DNA of 64,000 bases from JAAZIN01 sp964441025 (GTDB lineage: Bacteria; Bacillota; Dethiobacteria; DTU022). The notes under the pieces were generated by a model that was given only the letters and a program-made list of their open reading frames with translations, searched no databases and was not told the origin of the DNA. Positions 54,156 to 62,913 of the stretch are shown piece by piece. How positions within the stretch are numbered: the first letter of the stretch is position 1; each line of letters starts with the position of its first letter. Both the position numbers and the translations under genes were made by a program. Location of the stretch: the NCBI GenBank assembly GCA_964441025.1, contig CAYTXG010000005.1, forward strand, positions 41,681 to 105,680. The letters run 5' to 3'.

Positions 54156-55235
54156 GTGCGCAGACTGGGAATTCTTACCGGCGGCGGCGATTGCCCCGGG
54201 CTCAACGCCGTGATCAGGGCGGTGGTAAAAAGCGCCCTTTTCCGCCACCATATGGAGGTGGTCGGCTTCAACAACGGGTTCAAGGGGCTTGTTGAAAACG
54301 AGGCCTGGCTGATCGGAGAGGCGGCCGTTTCCGGCATACTGCACCGGGGGGGAACCATCCTGGGCACAACAAACAGAGACAACCCTTTTCAATACCGGGT
54401 CGCCGGGGCGGGAGGCAAAGCGGCTTTTGAAGATCGCTCTGCAGATGCTCTCCGCCATATCGAAGAGTGGAATCTGGAGGGTCTCATTGTTATCGGGGGC
54501 GACGGCAGCCTTGCCCTTGCCCACCGTTTCAGTGAAATGGGGGTGCCGGTGATCGGTATACCCAAGACCATCGACAACGATATTCTGGCCACCGAGGTCA
54601 CCTTCGGTTTTGATACGGCGGCCGCCACAGCGATGGAGGCAATAGATCGTCTGCATACAACCGCCGAGTCGCACCACCGGATCATGGTCCTGGAGGTAAT
54701 GGGGCGCAATGCCGGTTGGATCGCGCTCCAGGCGGGCATGGCCGGAGGCGGTGACATCATCCTCATACCCGAACTGCCTTTTGACTATGGGGCAATCATT
54801 GAGAAGATCATGGAGCGGCGCGCCAGGGATAAAAAATTCAGTATCGTTGTAGCCGCCGAAGGCGCCTTTCCCGAAGGCTGCTCCCCGGTGTACCAGACCC
54901 GGGGCGAGAGAAAAAGGCTGGGCGGAATAGGGCAGATCGTCGCCGGCGAGCTGGAGAGGCGGACGGGGATGGAAAGCCGGGCCACGGTCCTGGGGCACCT
55001 GCAGCGCGGCGGGACGCCCACGGTTTTTGATCGCGTTCTGGCTACCCGTTTCGGCGCCGCCGCAGTTGAACTGGCCCGGGAGGGCTGCTGGAATGAAATG
55101 GTCTGCCTGCAGGGAGGCGCTGTTGAAAGGGTTTCGCTGGGCCTGGCAGTGGTTGAAACCAGGCGCATAGATCCCCGGTGCGAACAGCTTCAGGCCGCCC
55201 TGGCGGTGGGCACCTCCTTTGGGCGCTCTTTTTAG
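54156..55235 (+). CDS. pfkA: 6-phosphofructokinase, ATP-type active-site signature
   Basis: 359 residues from GTG 54156, with GGGGGAGGTGA 6 bases upstream. GGDGS (114-118) has Gly117 at the position (E. coli 104) that marks ATP use, while IPKTIDND carries Lys137 where classical bacterial ATP-PFK has Gly (E. coli 124). The Gly/Lys combination is that of the group III/mixed PFK clade. It phosphorylates fructose 6-phosphate. A second PFK with a PPi signature follows 250 bases later. Donor assignment is inference from two residues. Confidence 0.88.
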   Translation: MRRLGILTGGGDCPGLNAVIRAVVKSALFRHHMEVVGFNNGFKGLVENEAWLIGEAAVSGILHRGGTILGTTNRDNPFQYRVAGAGGKAAFEDRSADALRHIEEWNLEGLIVIGGDGSLALAHRFSEMGVPVIGIPKTIDNDILATEVTFGFDTAAATAMEAIDRLHTTAESHHRIMVLEVMGRNAGWIALQAGMAGGGDIILIPELPFDYGAIIEKIMERRARDKKFSIVVAAEGAFPEGCSPVYQTRGERKRLGGIGQIVAGELERRTGMESRATVLGHLQRGGTPTVFDRVLATRFGAAAVELAREGCWNEMVCLQGGAVERVSLGLAVVETRRIDPRCEQLQAALAVGTSFGRSF

Positions 55236-55488
55236 CAGCGGGATTCCGGGGGCGGCGCCGCCGATCTTGACGGGTCCGACCCCCGGCGGAAAAGGCCCCG
55301 GGAAAGATCAATGCAGGGGGAGCGCAGCTCTTTTAAATAATTGTCGTCCAAATGCATATAGTAGTTCTGATGCATCTTCGCCCCGCCCCACTCCGGCAGG
55401 CATTTAAAATGGGGAGGCCGGCTCAAAGGGGCAATATAATAACAGTGGAGAGGGCATCTTGTCAGCATAACGAAAGGAGGAGATCTTG

Positions 55489-56754
55489 ATGAGACTGCGG
55501 GGCAATGCGGTCGTGGCCCAATCAGGGGGTCCGACTGCAGTGATCAACAGCAGTGTAAGCGGAGTGGTCCAGGAATGGCTGAAGAATGAGCCCCCCGGCT
55601 TGATCTATGGAGCCCTCTTCGGCATCCGTGGCGTCCTGGAAGAGCATCTGGCCGATCTTTCCAGGCAGCCCCGCCATATAATCGAGGGGCTGCGCTATAC
55701 GCCGGGGGCGGCTCTGGGGTCCTGCCGCTACAAACTGTCGCAGGAGGAAGATTTCGCCCGCCTGCTGGAAGCATTCAAGAAGCACGACATCCGCTACTTT
55801 TTCTATATCGGCGGCAATGACTCCATGGATACGGCGGATAAAATAAATCGTTTGGCCGGGAAGATAGGGTATGAAATCAGGGTAATCGGCATCCCCAAAA
55901 CCATCGACAATGATCTGCCTCACACCGATCATACGCCCGGTTATGGCAGCGCCGCCAAATTTCTTGCGGCAACCGTCCTGGAGACCGGCCTGGATCTGAA
56001 GGGCCTGATCACCAGCAACCGGATCGTGGTTCTCGAGGCCATGGGCAGGAACGCCGGCTGGCTTGCCGCCGCCGCCGCCCTGGCCAGGAGGGAGGAATGC
56101 GATGCCCCCCACCTGCTTTACCTCCCCGAAGTGCCTTTTGACCGGATAACATTCATTGAAGATGTCTCCGCCGCCTTCCGTGAATACAGGTATGTTTATA
56201 TCGTCGCCTCGGAAGGGATTCGCTACGCCGGCGGTGATTACGTCTTCAGCGGCAGCGGGATCGACCCCTTCGGCCATGCCCGGCTCGGGGGCCTGGCTGA
56301 AACCCTGAAGGAGATGATTGAGGAAGAGATGGGGGTGAATGTCAGGAGCATTGTCCTTGCGACAATGCAGCGTTCGGCGGCGCATTTTGCCTCCCGCACC
56401 GATGCCGATGAGGCTTACATGGTTGGCGCGGCGGCGGTCAGGGAGGCGCTGCGGGGCCGGTCCGGTATTATGATCACCCTGGTCCGGGAGGATGGGGATG
56501 TGTACCGGTGCGGCACAGGCACGGCGCCCCTCTCCAGCGTGGCCAATGTGGAGCACCGGGTTCCCGCGGGCTGGATAAATCCTTCGGGCAACCATGTCCA
56601 CCGCGACTTTTTGGATTATGCCCGCCCCCTGATCATGGGGGAGGCGACTCCCCTGTTCAAGGATGGGCTGCCGGACTATGTGCACCTGCGAGATTTTGAT
56701 CTACCCGAATTAAGAAGGAGGCTGGATCGCGATGCCGCTTGTATCGTTAAATGA
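55489..56754 (+). CDS. pfp: 6-phosphofructokinase, pyrophosphate-type signature
   Basis: 421 residues from ATG 55489, with AAAGGAGG 8 bases upstream. GGNDS (109-112) has Asp111 at the position that excludes ATP and favours PPi, and Lys137 is in IPKTIDND. These enzymes are reversible and can work in glycolysis and gluconeogenesis, saving ATP. The end overlaps the aldolase start by 23 bases, so the two consecutive pathway steps are translationally linked. Confidence 0.9.
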   Translation: MRLRGNAVVAQSGGPTAVINSSVSGVVQEWLKNEPPGLIYGALFGIRGVLEEHLADLSRQPRHIIEGLRYTPGAALGSCRYKLSQEEDFARLLEAFKKHDIRYFFYIGGNDSMDTADKINRLAGKIGYEIRVIGIPKTIDNDLPHTDHTPGYGSAAKFLAATVLETGLDLKGLITSNRIVVLEAMGRNAGWLAAAAALARREECDAPHLLYLPEVPFDRITFIEDVSAAFREYRYVYIVASEGIRYAGGDYVFSGSGIDPFGHARLGGLAETLKEMIEEEMGVNVRSIVLATMQRSAAHFASRTDADEAYMVGAAAVREALRGRSGIMITLVREDGDVYRCGTGTAPLSSVANVEHRVPAGWINPSGNHVHRDFLDYARPLIMGEATPLFKDGLPDYVHLRDFDLPELRRRLDRDAACIVK

Positions 56755-57586
56755 AGTGCTGGGCAAGGCCCGCCGCGAAAGATATGCCGTGGGGGCCTTT
56801 AACAGCAATAACATGGAAATTGTCCAGGCCATCTCCGGGGCGGCCGAAGCGGAGAAATCCCCGGTAATCATCCAGGCCAGCCAGGGCGCCATCAAGTATG
56901 CCGGGCTGCAGTATATCGTGAGCCTGGTAAACCTGGCCGCCGCCGAGGTATCCGTGCCGGTGGTGCTGCATCTGGATCACGGAACAAGTTTTGAACAGGT
57001 GCTCCAGTGTATCCGCCACGGTTTCTCTTCGGTGATGTTTGACGGGTCGAAATACCCCCTGGAAGAGAACATCAGCCTGACAAAAAAGGTGGTGGAGATC
57101 GCCCATGCCGTCGGCGTTACCGTTGAAGGAGAACTGGGCAAGATCGGGGGCACCGAGGATGATATCAGTGTCGGCGAAGCCGACGCCTTCTTTACCGATC
57201 CCGAAGAGGCGCTGCGCTTTGCCGAAGAGACGGGCGTTGATGCCCTGGCTATCTCCATCGGCACCGCCCACGGTCGCTACAAGGGAGAGCCAAAGCTGGA
57301 CTTTGAGCGCCTGGAGAGGATTCGCGGCCTCATCGATTGCCCCATCGTCCTGCACGGTTCCTCCGGTGTTCCTGACGAGAGCATTCGCAAGGCCGTCAGC
57401 CTGGGCGTGCAAAAAATAAACATCGATACAAATATCCGGGAGGTCTTTGTGGGGGCTATCCGCCGCTATCTGCCGGAGCACCCCGATGAGATCGACCCCC
57501 GCAATATTCTTAAACCGGCCCGCGACGCTGCCCGGGAAATCATCCGCGAAAAAATTCGCCTCTTCGGCTCCTCGGGTAAAGCCTGA
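56732..57586 (+). CDS. fba: Fructose-bisphosphate aldolase, class II
   Basis: 284 residues. Zinc ligands appear in LHLDHGTS (His) and VEGELGKIGG, and VLHGSSG binds the phosphate. It cleaves fructose 1,6-bisphosphate to two triose phosphates. AAGGAGG is 10 bases before the ATG. The start lies inside the PPi-PFK gene. Paralogues act on tagatose bisphosphate, but the neighbouring PFKs point to FBA. Confidence 0.95.
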   Translation: MPLVSLNEVLGKARRERYAVGAFNSNNMEIVQAISGAAEAEKSPVIIQASQGAIKYAGLQYIVSLVNLAAAEVSVPVVLHLDHGTSFEQVLQCIRHGFSSVMFDGSKYPLEENISLTKKVVEIAHAVGVTVEGELGKIGGTEDDISVGEADAFFTDPEEALRFAEETGVDALAISIGTAHGRYKGEPKLDFERLERIRGLIDCPIVLHGSSGVPDESIRKAVSLGVQKINIDTNIREVFVGAIRRYLPEHPDEIDPRNILKPARDAAREIIREKIRLFGSSGKA

Positions 57587-57652
57587 GACATTAGGCATCT
57601 ACCCCCGGGCGGCGGATCGGGGGTCCGCCTGCCGGAAGCTGCGATTAGCGGT

Positions 57653-57691
57653 CCCCTCTCCTTCCCGGTGAGGGGGCAGGGGCGAGAGGGG
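57653..57691. repeat. Intergenic hairpin between convergent fba and ecfT
   Basis: CCCCTCTC (57653-57660) pairs with GAGAGGGG (57684-57691) around a GC-rich loop. A second stem GGCGGA/TCCGCC lies at 57610-57628. Neither has a T-run. The first resembles a short repeat known to me from many bacterial intergenic regions. Confidence 0.5.
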
Positions 57692-57701
57692 CTGTTGTTG
57701 C

Positions 57702-58529
57702 TCAGTAAGGGCGGGCGATTGTTAAGATGAGGGCTATCTGTACAGCGGCGAAAAGAGAAAATACAAACCAGGCGTAATAATCATTTCTGCTCATGCGCAG
57801 CACTTTCATCTTTGTTCTCCCGGCCCCTCCCGTATAGCAGCGCGACTCCATGGCCGTAATCAGTTCATCGGCCCGTCTGAAAGCGTTGATGAACAGGGGG
57901 AGCAGGACCGGGAACAGTTTAAACATTTTCTGAATGAAGTTACCGCGGTCAAAGGCAACGCCGCGCGCCATCTGCGCCTTGATAATTTTCTCGGCCTCTT
58001 CAGCCAGGGTGGGCACGAAACGAAGCGCAATGACCATGGTCAGGGCCAGCTCCTGGGCGGGGACACCTATTTTTTGCAGCGGCCGGAGCAGGGCTTCGGC
58101 GCCGTCGGTCAGCTCAACGGTGGAGGTGGTCAGAGTGAGGATGGTTGTTACCAGAAAAAGAAGCAGCACCCGGATCGACATCAATGTGCCTATATGCAGC
58201 CCCGCATCTGTTGCTTCCAGGATCCAGATAGAAAATATTTCTTTCGACCCCGGAGGCCTCTGGAAAAAAATCTGGAACAGCCACATCATTGCCAGGAAAG
58301 GCAGCATGGGCCGCAAACCTTTCAGCGCAAAGCGGAGCGGTATTTTTGCCGCCAGGATCAGGCCCAGGGCAAAAGCGGCGAAAAATGCGTATGCCGTATA
58401 GTTGTATGTGAAAAGGAGCAGTGAAATCAACCCTGTTGCCCCGAGAATTTTTGTTCGCGGATCAAGACAGTGCATCGCTGTATCGCCCGGCAGATAGATC
58501 CCCAGGGTTAGATTCCTCGTTAATTCCAA
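57702..58529 (-). CDS. ecfT: ECF transporter transmembrane subunit EcfT
   Basis: 275 residues from TTG 58529, with GGAGGTGAAG upstream. About five or six membrane helices and the two coupling motifs of EcfT: AQMARG is normal, while the second reads AMESRCYTG (Ala-Arg-Gly usual). These helices contact the two ATPases. It is last in the operon S-A1-A2-T. In most genomes the order is A1-A2-T, matched here. Confidence 0.93.
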   Translation of the reverse strand: MELTRNLTLGIYLPGDTAMHCLDPRTKILGATGLISLLLFTYNYTAYAFFAAFALGLILAAKIPLRFALKGLRPMLPFLAMMWLFQIFFQRPPGSKEIFSIWILEATDAGLHIGTLMSIRVLLLFLVTTILTLTTSTVELTDGAEALLRPLQKIGVPAQELALTMVIALRFVPTLAEEAEKIIKAQMARGVAFDRGNFIQKMFKLFPVLLPLFINAFRRADELITAMESRCYTGGAGRTKMKVLRMSRNDYYAWFVFSLFAAVQIALILTIARPY

Positions 58530-58546
58530 CTCCTCTTCACCTCCGA

Positions 58547-59395
58547 TCAGTTCAAAAATTTGATGATTTCTGCGAGCGCCTCGTTGACGTTCAGCACCTC
58601 TGTCGGAACCTTAAATCCCTTTTCCCGCAGCTGCTGCATGATCTCGATCACCTGGGGCGGTTCCAGGCCGATCTCCCGCAGCCGGCCTGTCCTGGCGAGA
58701 ACCTCCCGGGCGGGGCCGTCGTCAACGATCCTTCCCCGGTCCATGACCACGATCCGATCTACCAGGCGGGCCACATCGTCCATGCTGTGGGAGATAAAGA
58801 TCACCGTCATCTCCCTCTCCCGGTGCAGTCTTTCGATAACCGCCAGTATCTCTTTTCGGCCGCCGGGATCCAGCCCTGCGGTAATTCCATCCAGGATGAG
58901 GACTTTGGGGCGGCAGGCCAGGACCCCGGCGATGGCCGTCCTTCTTTTCTGTCCCCCGCTCAAGGCAAATATATCCCGATCGCGAAAGATCTTTTCATCC
59001 AGCCCCACCAGGGACATCGCCTCACTGACTCGCCCCCGGACCTCTTCGGGCAGGCATTTTTGGCGAATGGGCCCGAAGGCGATATCCTTGCCCACGGTGT
59101 CTTTAAAAAGCTGGTGCTCGGGGTTTTGGAAGACATAGCCCACCTCAAACCTGATCTGCACCACATTGGTTTTTCTGTCGGCCGTGTCCCGTCCATCGAT
59201 GAGCACCCGGCCGCTTTTGGGAATAAAAAGCGCATTGAGATACTGCCCCAGGGTGGACTTTCCTGATTGCGAGGGGCCGATGAGACCGACAAATTCCCCA
59301 TCTCCAATTGCCAGGTTGATGTCAAAAAGAGCCTGCCTTGCAAAAGGGGTTCCCTCTTTGTAGGTGTGGTTTAAATGTTCGATTTCAATAGGCAC
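58547..59395 (-). CDS. ecfA2: ECF transporter ATPase subunit EcfA2-like, Walker B glutamate missing
   Basis: 282 residues from GTG 59395. Walker A is GPSQSGKST, the signature LSGGQKRR and H-loop FISHSMDD are present. Walker B reads LILDGITAGLDP: the catalytic glutamate of LDEPTAGLDP is Gly and Pro is Ile. The codon is GGA, so two changes from GAA or GAG are not required. One composite ATP site of the A1-A2 pair should then be unable to hydrolyse ATP. It overlaps ecfA1 by 25 bases. Confidence 0.92.
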   Translation of the reverse strand: MPIEIEHLNHTYKEGTPFARQALFDINLAIGDGEFVGLIGPSQSGKSTLGQYLNALFIPKSGRVLIDGRDTADRKTNVVQIRFEVGYVFQNPEHQLFKDTVGKDIAFGPIRQKCLPEEVRGRVSEAMSLVGLDEKIFRDRDIFALSGGQKRRTAIAGVLACRPKVLILDGITAGLDPGGRKEILAVIERLHREREMTVIFISHSMDDVARLVDRIVVMDRGRIVDDGPAREVLARTGRLREIGLEPPQVIEIMQQLREKGFKVPTEVLNVNEALAEIIKFLN

Positions 59396-60225
59396 AGGCT
59401 GCTTACAAGCTCCTCTACGTGCAATATGCCCGGGGCCATGGGAAAACCTTTTTGTTTAAGCCCGCCGGCCAGCTGCGCCGCTACGGGAATGTCGAGACCT
59501 GCTTTTTCAAGCAGCTCAATCCGGCTGAAGATATCTTTGGGGGAACCGTCTGCTTTTATCTCGCCCTCATCCATAATCACAACCCGTTCAAAATGTACTG
59601 CTTCGCTCATGAAGTGGGTGATGAAAACAATGGCGATTCCTTCCTCTCGATTAAGCTTCATCAGGCTTTCCAGGACTTCTTTCCGGCTAAGCGGATCCAG
59701 CAGCGCTGTCGGCTCGTCCAGGACAATGCAATCGGGTTTCATTGCCAGCACCCCGGCAATGGCCGCGAGCTGTTTTTGGCCCTCCGAAAGATGGGCGATC
59801 GGCTCGCGGCGATACTTAAGTAAATTCAGGGTGCCCAGTGCATGGTTGACCCGCCGCCTGATCTCCGGCGGGGGAATGCCCAGATTTTCCGGCCCGAAAG
59901 CAACATCCTCCTCCACGATGGAGCTGACCAGCTGGTTGTCGGGATTCTGGAAAACCATCCCCACTTTTCTGCGGATCGCTTTTATCTGGTCCCTACTGTC
60001 GTTATCGGTAGATATCCCGTTAACAAGGACTTCACCGGCCGTGGGGACCAGCAGTCCGTTAAAATGCCGGGCAAGCGTTGACTTGCCAGAACCGTTCCGG
60101 CCGATTATTGCTGTAAATTCCCCTTTTTCAAGCTGCAGATTGATCCCTTTAAGCGCCTGTACCGGGTTTTTGCTTTCGGCCCCGTATGAAAAATAGACCG
60201 CTTTAAATTCAACCAGGTTACTCAA
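59371..60225 (-). CDS. ecfA1: ECF transporter ATPase subunit EcfA1
   Basis: 284 residues from TTG 60225, with GGAGG 6 bases upstream. Walker A GRNGSGKST, Q-loop FQNPDNQ, signature LSEGQKQ and Walker B CIVLDEPTALLDP with the catalytic glutamate, H-loop FITHFMSE. It should carry the active ATP site. With EcfA2 and EcfT it forms the energy module, which may be shared by S components in the window (60.8 kb) and BioY (12 kb). Confidence 0.94.
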   Translation of the reverse strand: MSNLVEFKAVYFSYGAESKNPVQALKGINLQLEKGEFTAIIGRNGSGKSTLARHFNGLLVPTAGEVLVNGISTDNDSRDQIKAIRRKVGMVFQNPDNQLVSSIVEEDVAFGPENLGIPPPEIRRRVNHALGTLNLLKYRREPIAHLSEGQKQLAAIAGVLAMKPDCIVLDEPTALLDPLSRKEVLESLMKLNREEGIAIVFITHFMSEAVHFERVVIMDEGEIKADGSPKDIFSRIELLEKAGLDIPVAAQLAGGLKQKGFPMAPGILHVEELVSSLCLLKSNI

Positions 60226-60266
60226 GAATAACCTCCATGGTGAAGTTATAACTGCCGGGTTTCAGA

Positions 60267-60818
60267 TCAGGCTCTGCGGGTCTTTTCGCCCGGGTCTTCA
60301 AAACCTCTGATCCGCTGCAATCCCAATACCAGGACTACTGTAATAATAGTTCCGATAACCAGTTCGATAATACCGTGAGAAACAGCGATGAAGAGCGCAC
60401 CGGCCAGGGGAAGGTAGCCTCTCAGCACGACCATTCCCAGAACCAGGACGGTGTTTGTGGCGCTGCCCACAGCTCCGCCAAGGGCTGCGGCAAAGACCCG
60501 GTTAATCCTTTTCACCCCTGCGTAAGCAAAATATGCAAAAACGCCGATGAACAACCTGGGCAAAATCGCTACCAGGGGATCGGCAAATAATGGATTGTCC
60601 GCTCTTAAAAAACTGATGATCCCGAATATAAGGCCAATGAGCAGGCCGGCAACAGGGCCTTCCAGAATCCCTCCCAGGATAGCCGGAATGTGCATGATCG
60701 TCATATTTCCTGCAGGGGTGGGAGCGGGAATAAAGCCGAGAAAGGGGATGTAGCCCATCAGTATGGCGATGGCCCCCAGTATCCCCGAAACCACTATTTT
60801 TCGCGTTGTCAGTTTCAT
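60267..60818 (-). CDS. ECF transporter S component, substrate unknown
   Basis: 183 residues from ATG 60818, with GAGGGGAG 8 bases upstream. About six membrane helices; PAPTPAGNMTIMHIPAILGG (in part: AGNMTIMHIPAILGG) near residue 37 is characteristic of a widespread Firmicute S component group related to RibU, PanT and FolT. The vitamin cannot be read from the sequence. No riboswitch was recognised in the leader. It heads the ECF operon, 41 bases before ecfA1. Confidence 0.88.
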   Translation of the reverse strand: MKLTTRKIVVSGILGAIAILMGYIPFLGFIPAPTPAGNMTIMHIPAILGGILEGPVAGLLIGLIFGIISFLRADNPLFADPLVAILPRLFIGVFAYFAYAGVKRINRVFAAALGGAVGSATNTVLVLGMVVLRGYLPLAGALFIAVSHGIIELVIGTIITVVLVLGLQRIRGFEDPGEKTRRA

Positions 60819-60935
60819 CAAGATTCTCCCCTCATATGATCAAATGTTGAGAAAAGATAACAACGTTTAATTCTACATAAATCGCCTGATCCCTTCATCA
60901 TACAAAGATTCTATATATACGCCCTTCACTCACTA

Positions 60936-60964
60936 GTTAGAATCATCGTAAGAATAATTGTCAA
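60936..60964 (-). promoter_or_regulatory. Probable promoter of the ECF operon
   Basis: On the minus strand TTGACA, 17 bases, TCTAAC. It would give a leader of about 110 bases before the S component gene. Confidence 0.45.
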
Positions 60965-60989
60965 AAGCAAGTTCAGCCGAAAGCAGCGG

Positions 60990-61060
60990 TTAACCCCTGA
61001 ATAACCTGCCCGCCTGCTCCTGGAAGGCCTTTAGCGCCAGGCTAAGAAACTGACTTTGCC
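60990..61060 (-). pseudogene. Remnant of a nucleotidyltransferase 3' end
   Basis: The minus strand reads LSLALKAFQEQAGRLFRG and stop, nearly the same as the C-terminus LSLLLKAFQEQAGRLFKS of the gene at 63266. Nucleotide similarity includes CCTGCTCCTGGAAGGC. Upstream of this the frame no longer matches. It is a leftover of a second gene copy, in the same orientation. Confidence 0.65.
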
Positions 61061-61209
61061 GGGTAGCATTGAGTCTTGGTGTTACGGCCGTATCGTCCGC
61101 TGATCTGTGCATGCAGGTATCGCTGCGCCTCTTTAGCGATCTTGGCGTAATGGGACAGAGCCCGGTAGATATCTTCCCCCGCGGCCTTGAGCCACAAGGG
61201 GTTATCCAT
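61042..61209 (-). CDS. Small hypothetical ORF
   Basis: 55 codons from ATG 61209: starts MDNPLWLKAAGEDIYRAL and is rich in Lys, Arg and Tyr. It overlaps the nucleotidyltransferase remnant in another frame. I do not recognise the sequence. It may be the fragment of a longer gene; no convincing ribosome binding site was found. Confidence 0.25.
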   Translation of the reverse strand: MDNPLWLKAAGEDIYRALSHYAKIAKEAQRYLHAQISGRYGRNTKTQCYPAKSVS

Positions 61210-61428
61210 TGTTAGATGTCAGCAGGCTGTCAAAGTCACGTGTTCATGCAACTTTTAAGATTAAGCAGGGGAATTGTAAACACTGTCGAATTAAGTATTA
61301 CTAATGTAATTTATGGTAATGATGCTTTATCGGCAGGTGATGCGTAACACCTATTTATGGGGGGTTTGCTTATAATCCATGACACAAGGTTTCAAAGGAT
61401 CCCACAATAAAATTTAGGGGGTATCATA

Positions 61429-62913
61429 ATGAAGCGTTTGTTTAGGGTGAAACTGCCGATCGTAGCGGTAGTGATGGTTCTGGTGTTGGGTCTGTTCTGT
61501 GGCGTGGTCCTGGCTACAGATCCTGGGGAATTGTATGTGGATGCGGATGCTGAGGAAGGTGGGGACGGTACCGTAGATAAACCTTTCAAAACAATCCAGG
61601 AGGCTGTCAATGAAGCCGGAGAAGGTGCCACCATCATTGTGGCGGCGGGGGAGTATGATGTAACTATTTGGGATGGGGGCACATTTAAACACTATCTGTG
61701 GATCGATACGCCTGTCACAATCCAGGCTGCTGATATGAACGATAAACCGGTTCTGAAGGCAATGTATGGAGGTGGGGGGAGCACGCATCAGCAGCAGACA
61801 GTACACATAACAGCAAACAGTGTCACTCTGGACGGATTGATCATTTACTCAATATCCGATTATCCAACAACTTTTACCAAGGCAGTGGAGATCACCGATG
61901 CCAACAATGTCACCGTGAAAAATTGTAAGATTTTTGATGAGGGCAGGACGGCAATTTATCTGGCTGGTCAGGATGTGGGTAAGTACACGATCGCGGACAA
62001 TTATCTCGATGGCGCCATTGTCCCCGCCAACGGTGCTGGCAACGGTGCAGGCGGTGATGCGGCCGTCATCAGCGGCAATACAATCAATGCGAGTATCTCT
62101 TTCACGGGGAAAACCAATTCGGGATGGGATCCCAACCCATTTGAGAATTACCCCACGATTAAAAACAATGTAATCAATGGCACATATTATGGCATGTTGA
62201 TCAACAGCAGGGATGAAGATTCTGAGAAGCTGATCTCTGATGAAACATTGGGTGAGATTATTGCAAACAACACTTTCCCTTCCGGGGTTATTGAAATAGT
62301 ACAGGACGAGTATGAGTATTATAAAGCGCCCCTGCACCGCAAAAGGCTCATGGTAAACACCGAACTTTGCGAAATAAGCTCTGAGCAGAGCAAACTCACA
62401 TTTAAGGAATCCGATGTTTTCATGGAGCTTGACTCACTTCTGCCAGAGGGCAGCTATGTCACCGTGACCCGCTACGCTGCTGACGACAGGAATGCCCCTG
62501 CCGGGATGCTTTCTGCAGGGATTTACCTGCGCCTGGAGCGCAGCGAGAACCTGGCCGGGGTCAAGGTGACGATTAAGGTTAAATACGACCCGAAAAAGCT
62601 GCCTGCCGGGGTCAATGAGGATGATCTTAAGCTGTACCGCTGGAACGCGGATGAAGGGCAATGGAATCTGATTGACAAACAGGGTGTGGATAAAGAGAAA
62701 AGTGTCCTCTGGGCTGAGCTGGACAGCTTCAGTGAATTCGGCATCTTTGCCAACGCTCCTGCGGCTCCGAAGCCCGAACCCGAGGGAGAGCCGGAACCCG
62801 AAGGGGAGCTGCCGCCCAGTTTGGGAGGGCTGCCCGGTTATCTGATTCTGGGTCTGCTTCTGCTCGCAGCCGGTATCCTGGTTGTTCGGAAAAAGGGCCT
62901 GCAGGTAAGCTGA
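61429..62913 (+). CDS. Secreted right-handed beta-helix protein with C-terminal membrane anchor
   Basis: 494 residues. A signal peptide (about 1-29, cut near VLATD), then LYVDADAEEGGDGTVDKPFKTIQEAV (in part: GTVDKPFKTIQEAV), the DUF1565-type start of a parallel beta-helix that runs to about residue 280 (repeats such as NVTVKNCKIF and YTIADNYLDG). A beta-sandwich-like domain follows (about 310-440), then a Pro/Glu linker (PEPEGEPEPEGE), a hydrophobic helix (LPGYLILGLLLLAAGILV) and RKKG. No catalytic residues of pectate lyases were recognised, so it may be a surface adhesin or S-layer-type protein. AGGGGG is 7 bases before the ATG. Confidence 0.82.
   Translation: MKRLFRVKLPIVAVVMVLVLGLFCGVVLATDPGELYVDADAEEGGDGTVDKPFKTIQEAVNEAGEGATIIVAAGEYDVTIWDGGTFKHYLWIDTPVTIQAADMNDKPVLKAMYGGGGSTHQQQTVHITANSVTLDGLIIYSISDYPTTFTKAVEITDANNVTVKNCKIFDEGRTAIYLAGQDVGKYTIADNYLDGAIVPANGAGNGAGGDAAVISGNTINASISFTGKTNSGWDPNPFENYPTIKNNVINGTYYGMLINSRDEDSEKLISDETLGEIIANNTFPSGVIEIVQDEYEYYKAPLHRKRLMVNTELCEISSEQSKLTFKESDVFMELDSLLPEGSYVTVTRYAADDRNAPAGMLSAGIYLRLERSENLAGVKVTIKVKYDPKKLPAGVNEDDLKLYRWNADEGQWNLIDKQGVDKEKSVLWAELDSFSEFGIFANAPAAPKPEPEGEPEPEGELPPSLGGLPGYLILGLLLLAAGILVVRKKGLQVS

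Larger units (their letters stand above)
60819..61428. other. 610-base region between the ECF operon and the beta-helix gene
   Basis: It contains the ECF promoter (60936-60964, minus), a nucleotidyltransferase 3' remnant (60990-61060) and a 55-codon minus-strand frame (61042-61209). From 61230 to 61428 it is AT-rich and holds nothing I could identify except AGGGGGTATC, the ribosome binding site of the next gene. Confidence 0.6.

Noticed and set aside
60822..60935. Vitamin riboswitch in the ECF operon leader
   Set aside because: No FMN, THF or TPP motif could be made out, so substrate could not be inferred this way.
61429..62913. Pectate lyase assignment for the beta-helix protein
   Set aside because: The fold is suggested by DUF1565-type repeats, but lyase catalytic residues were not seen, so only the fold is claimed.
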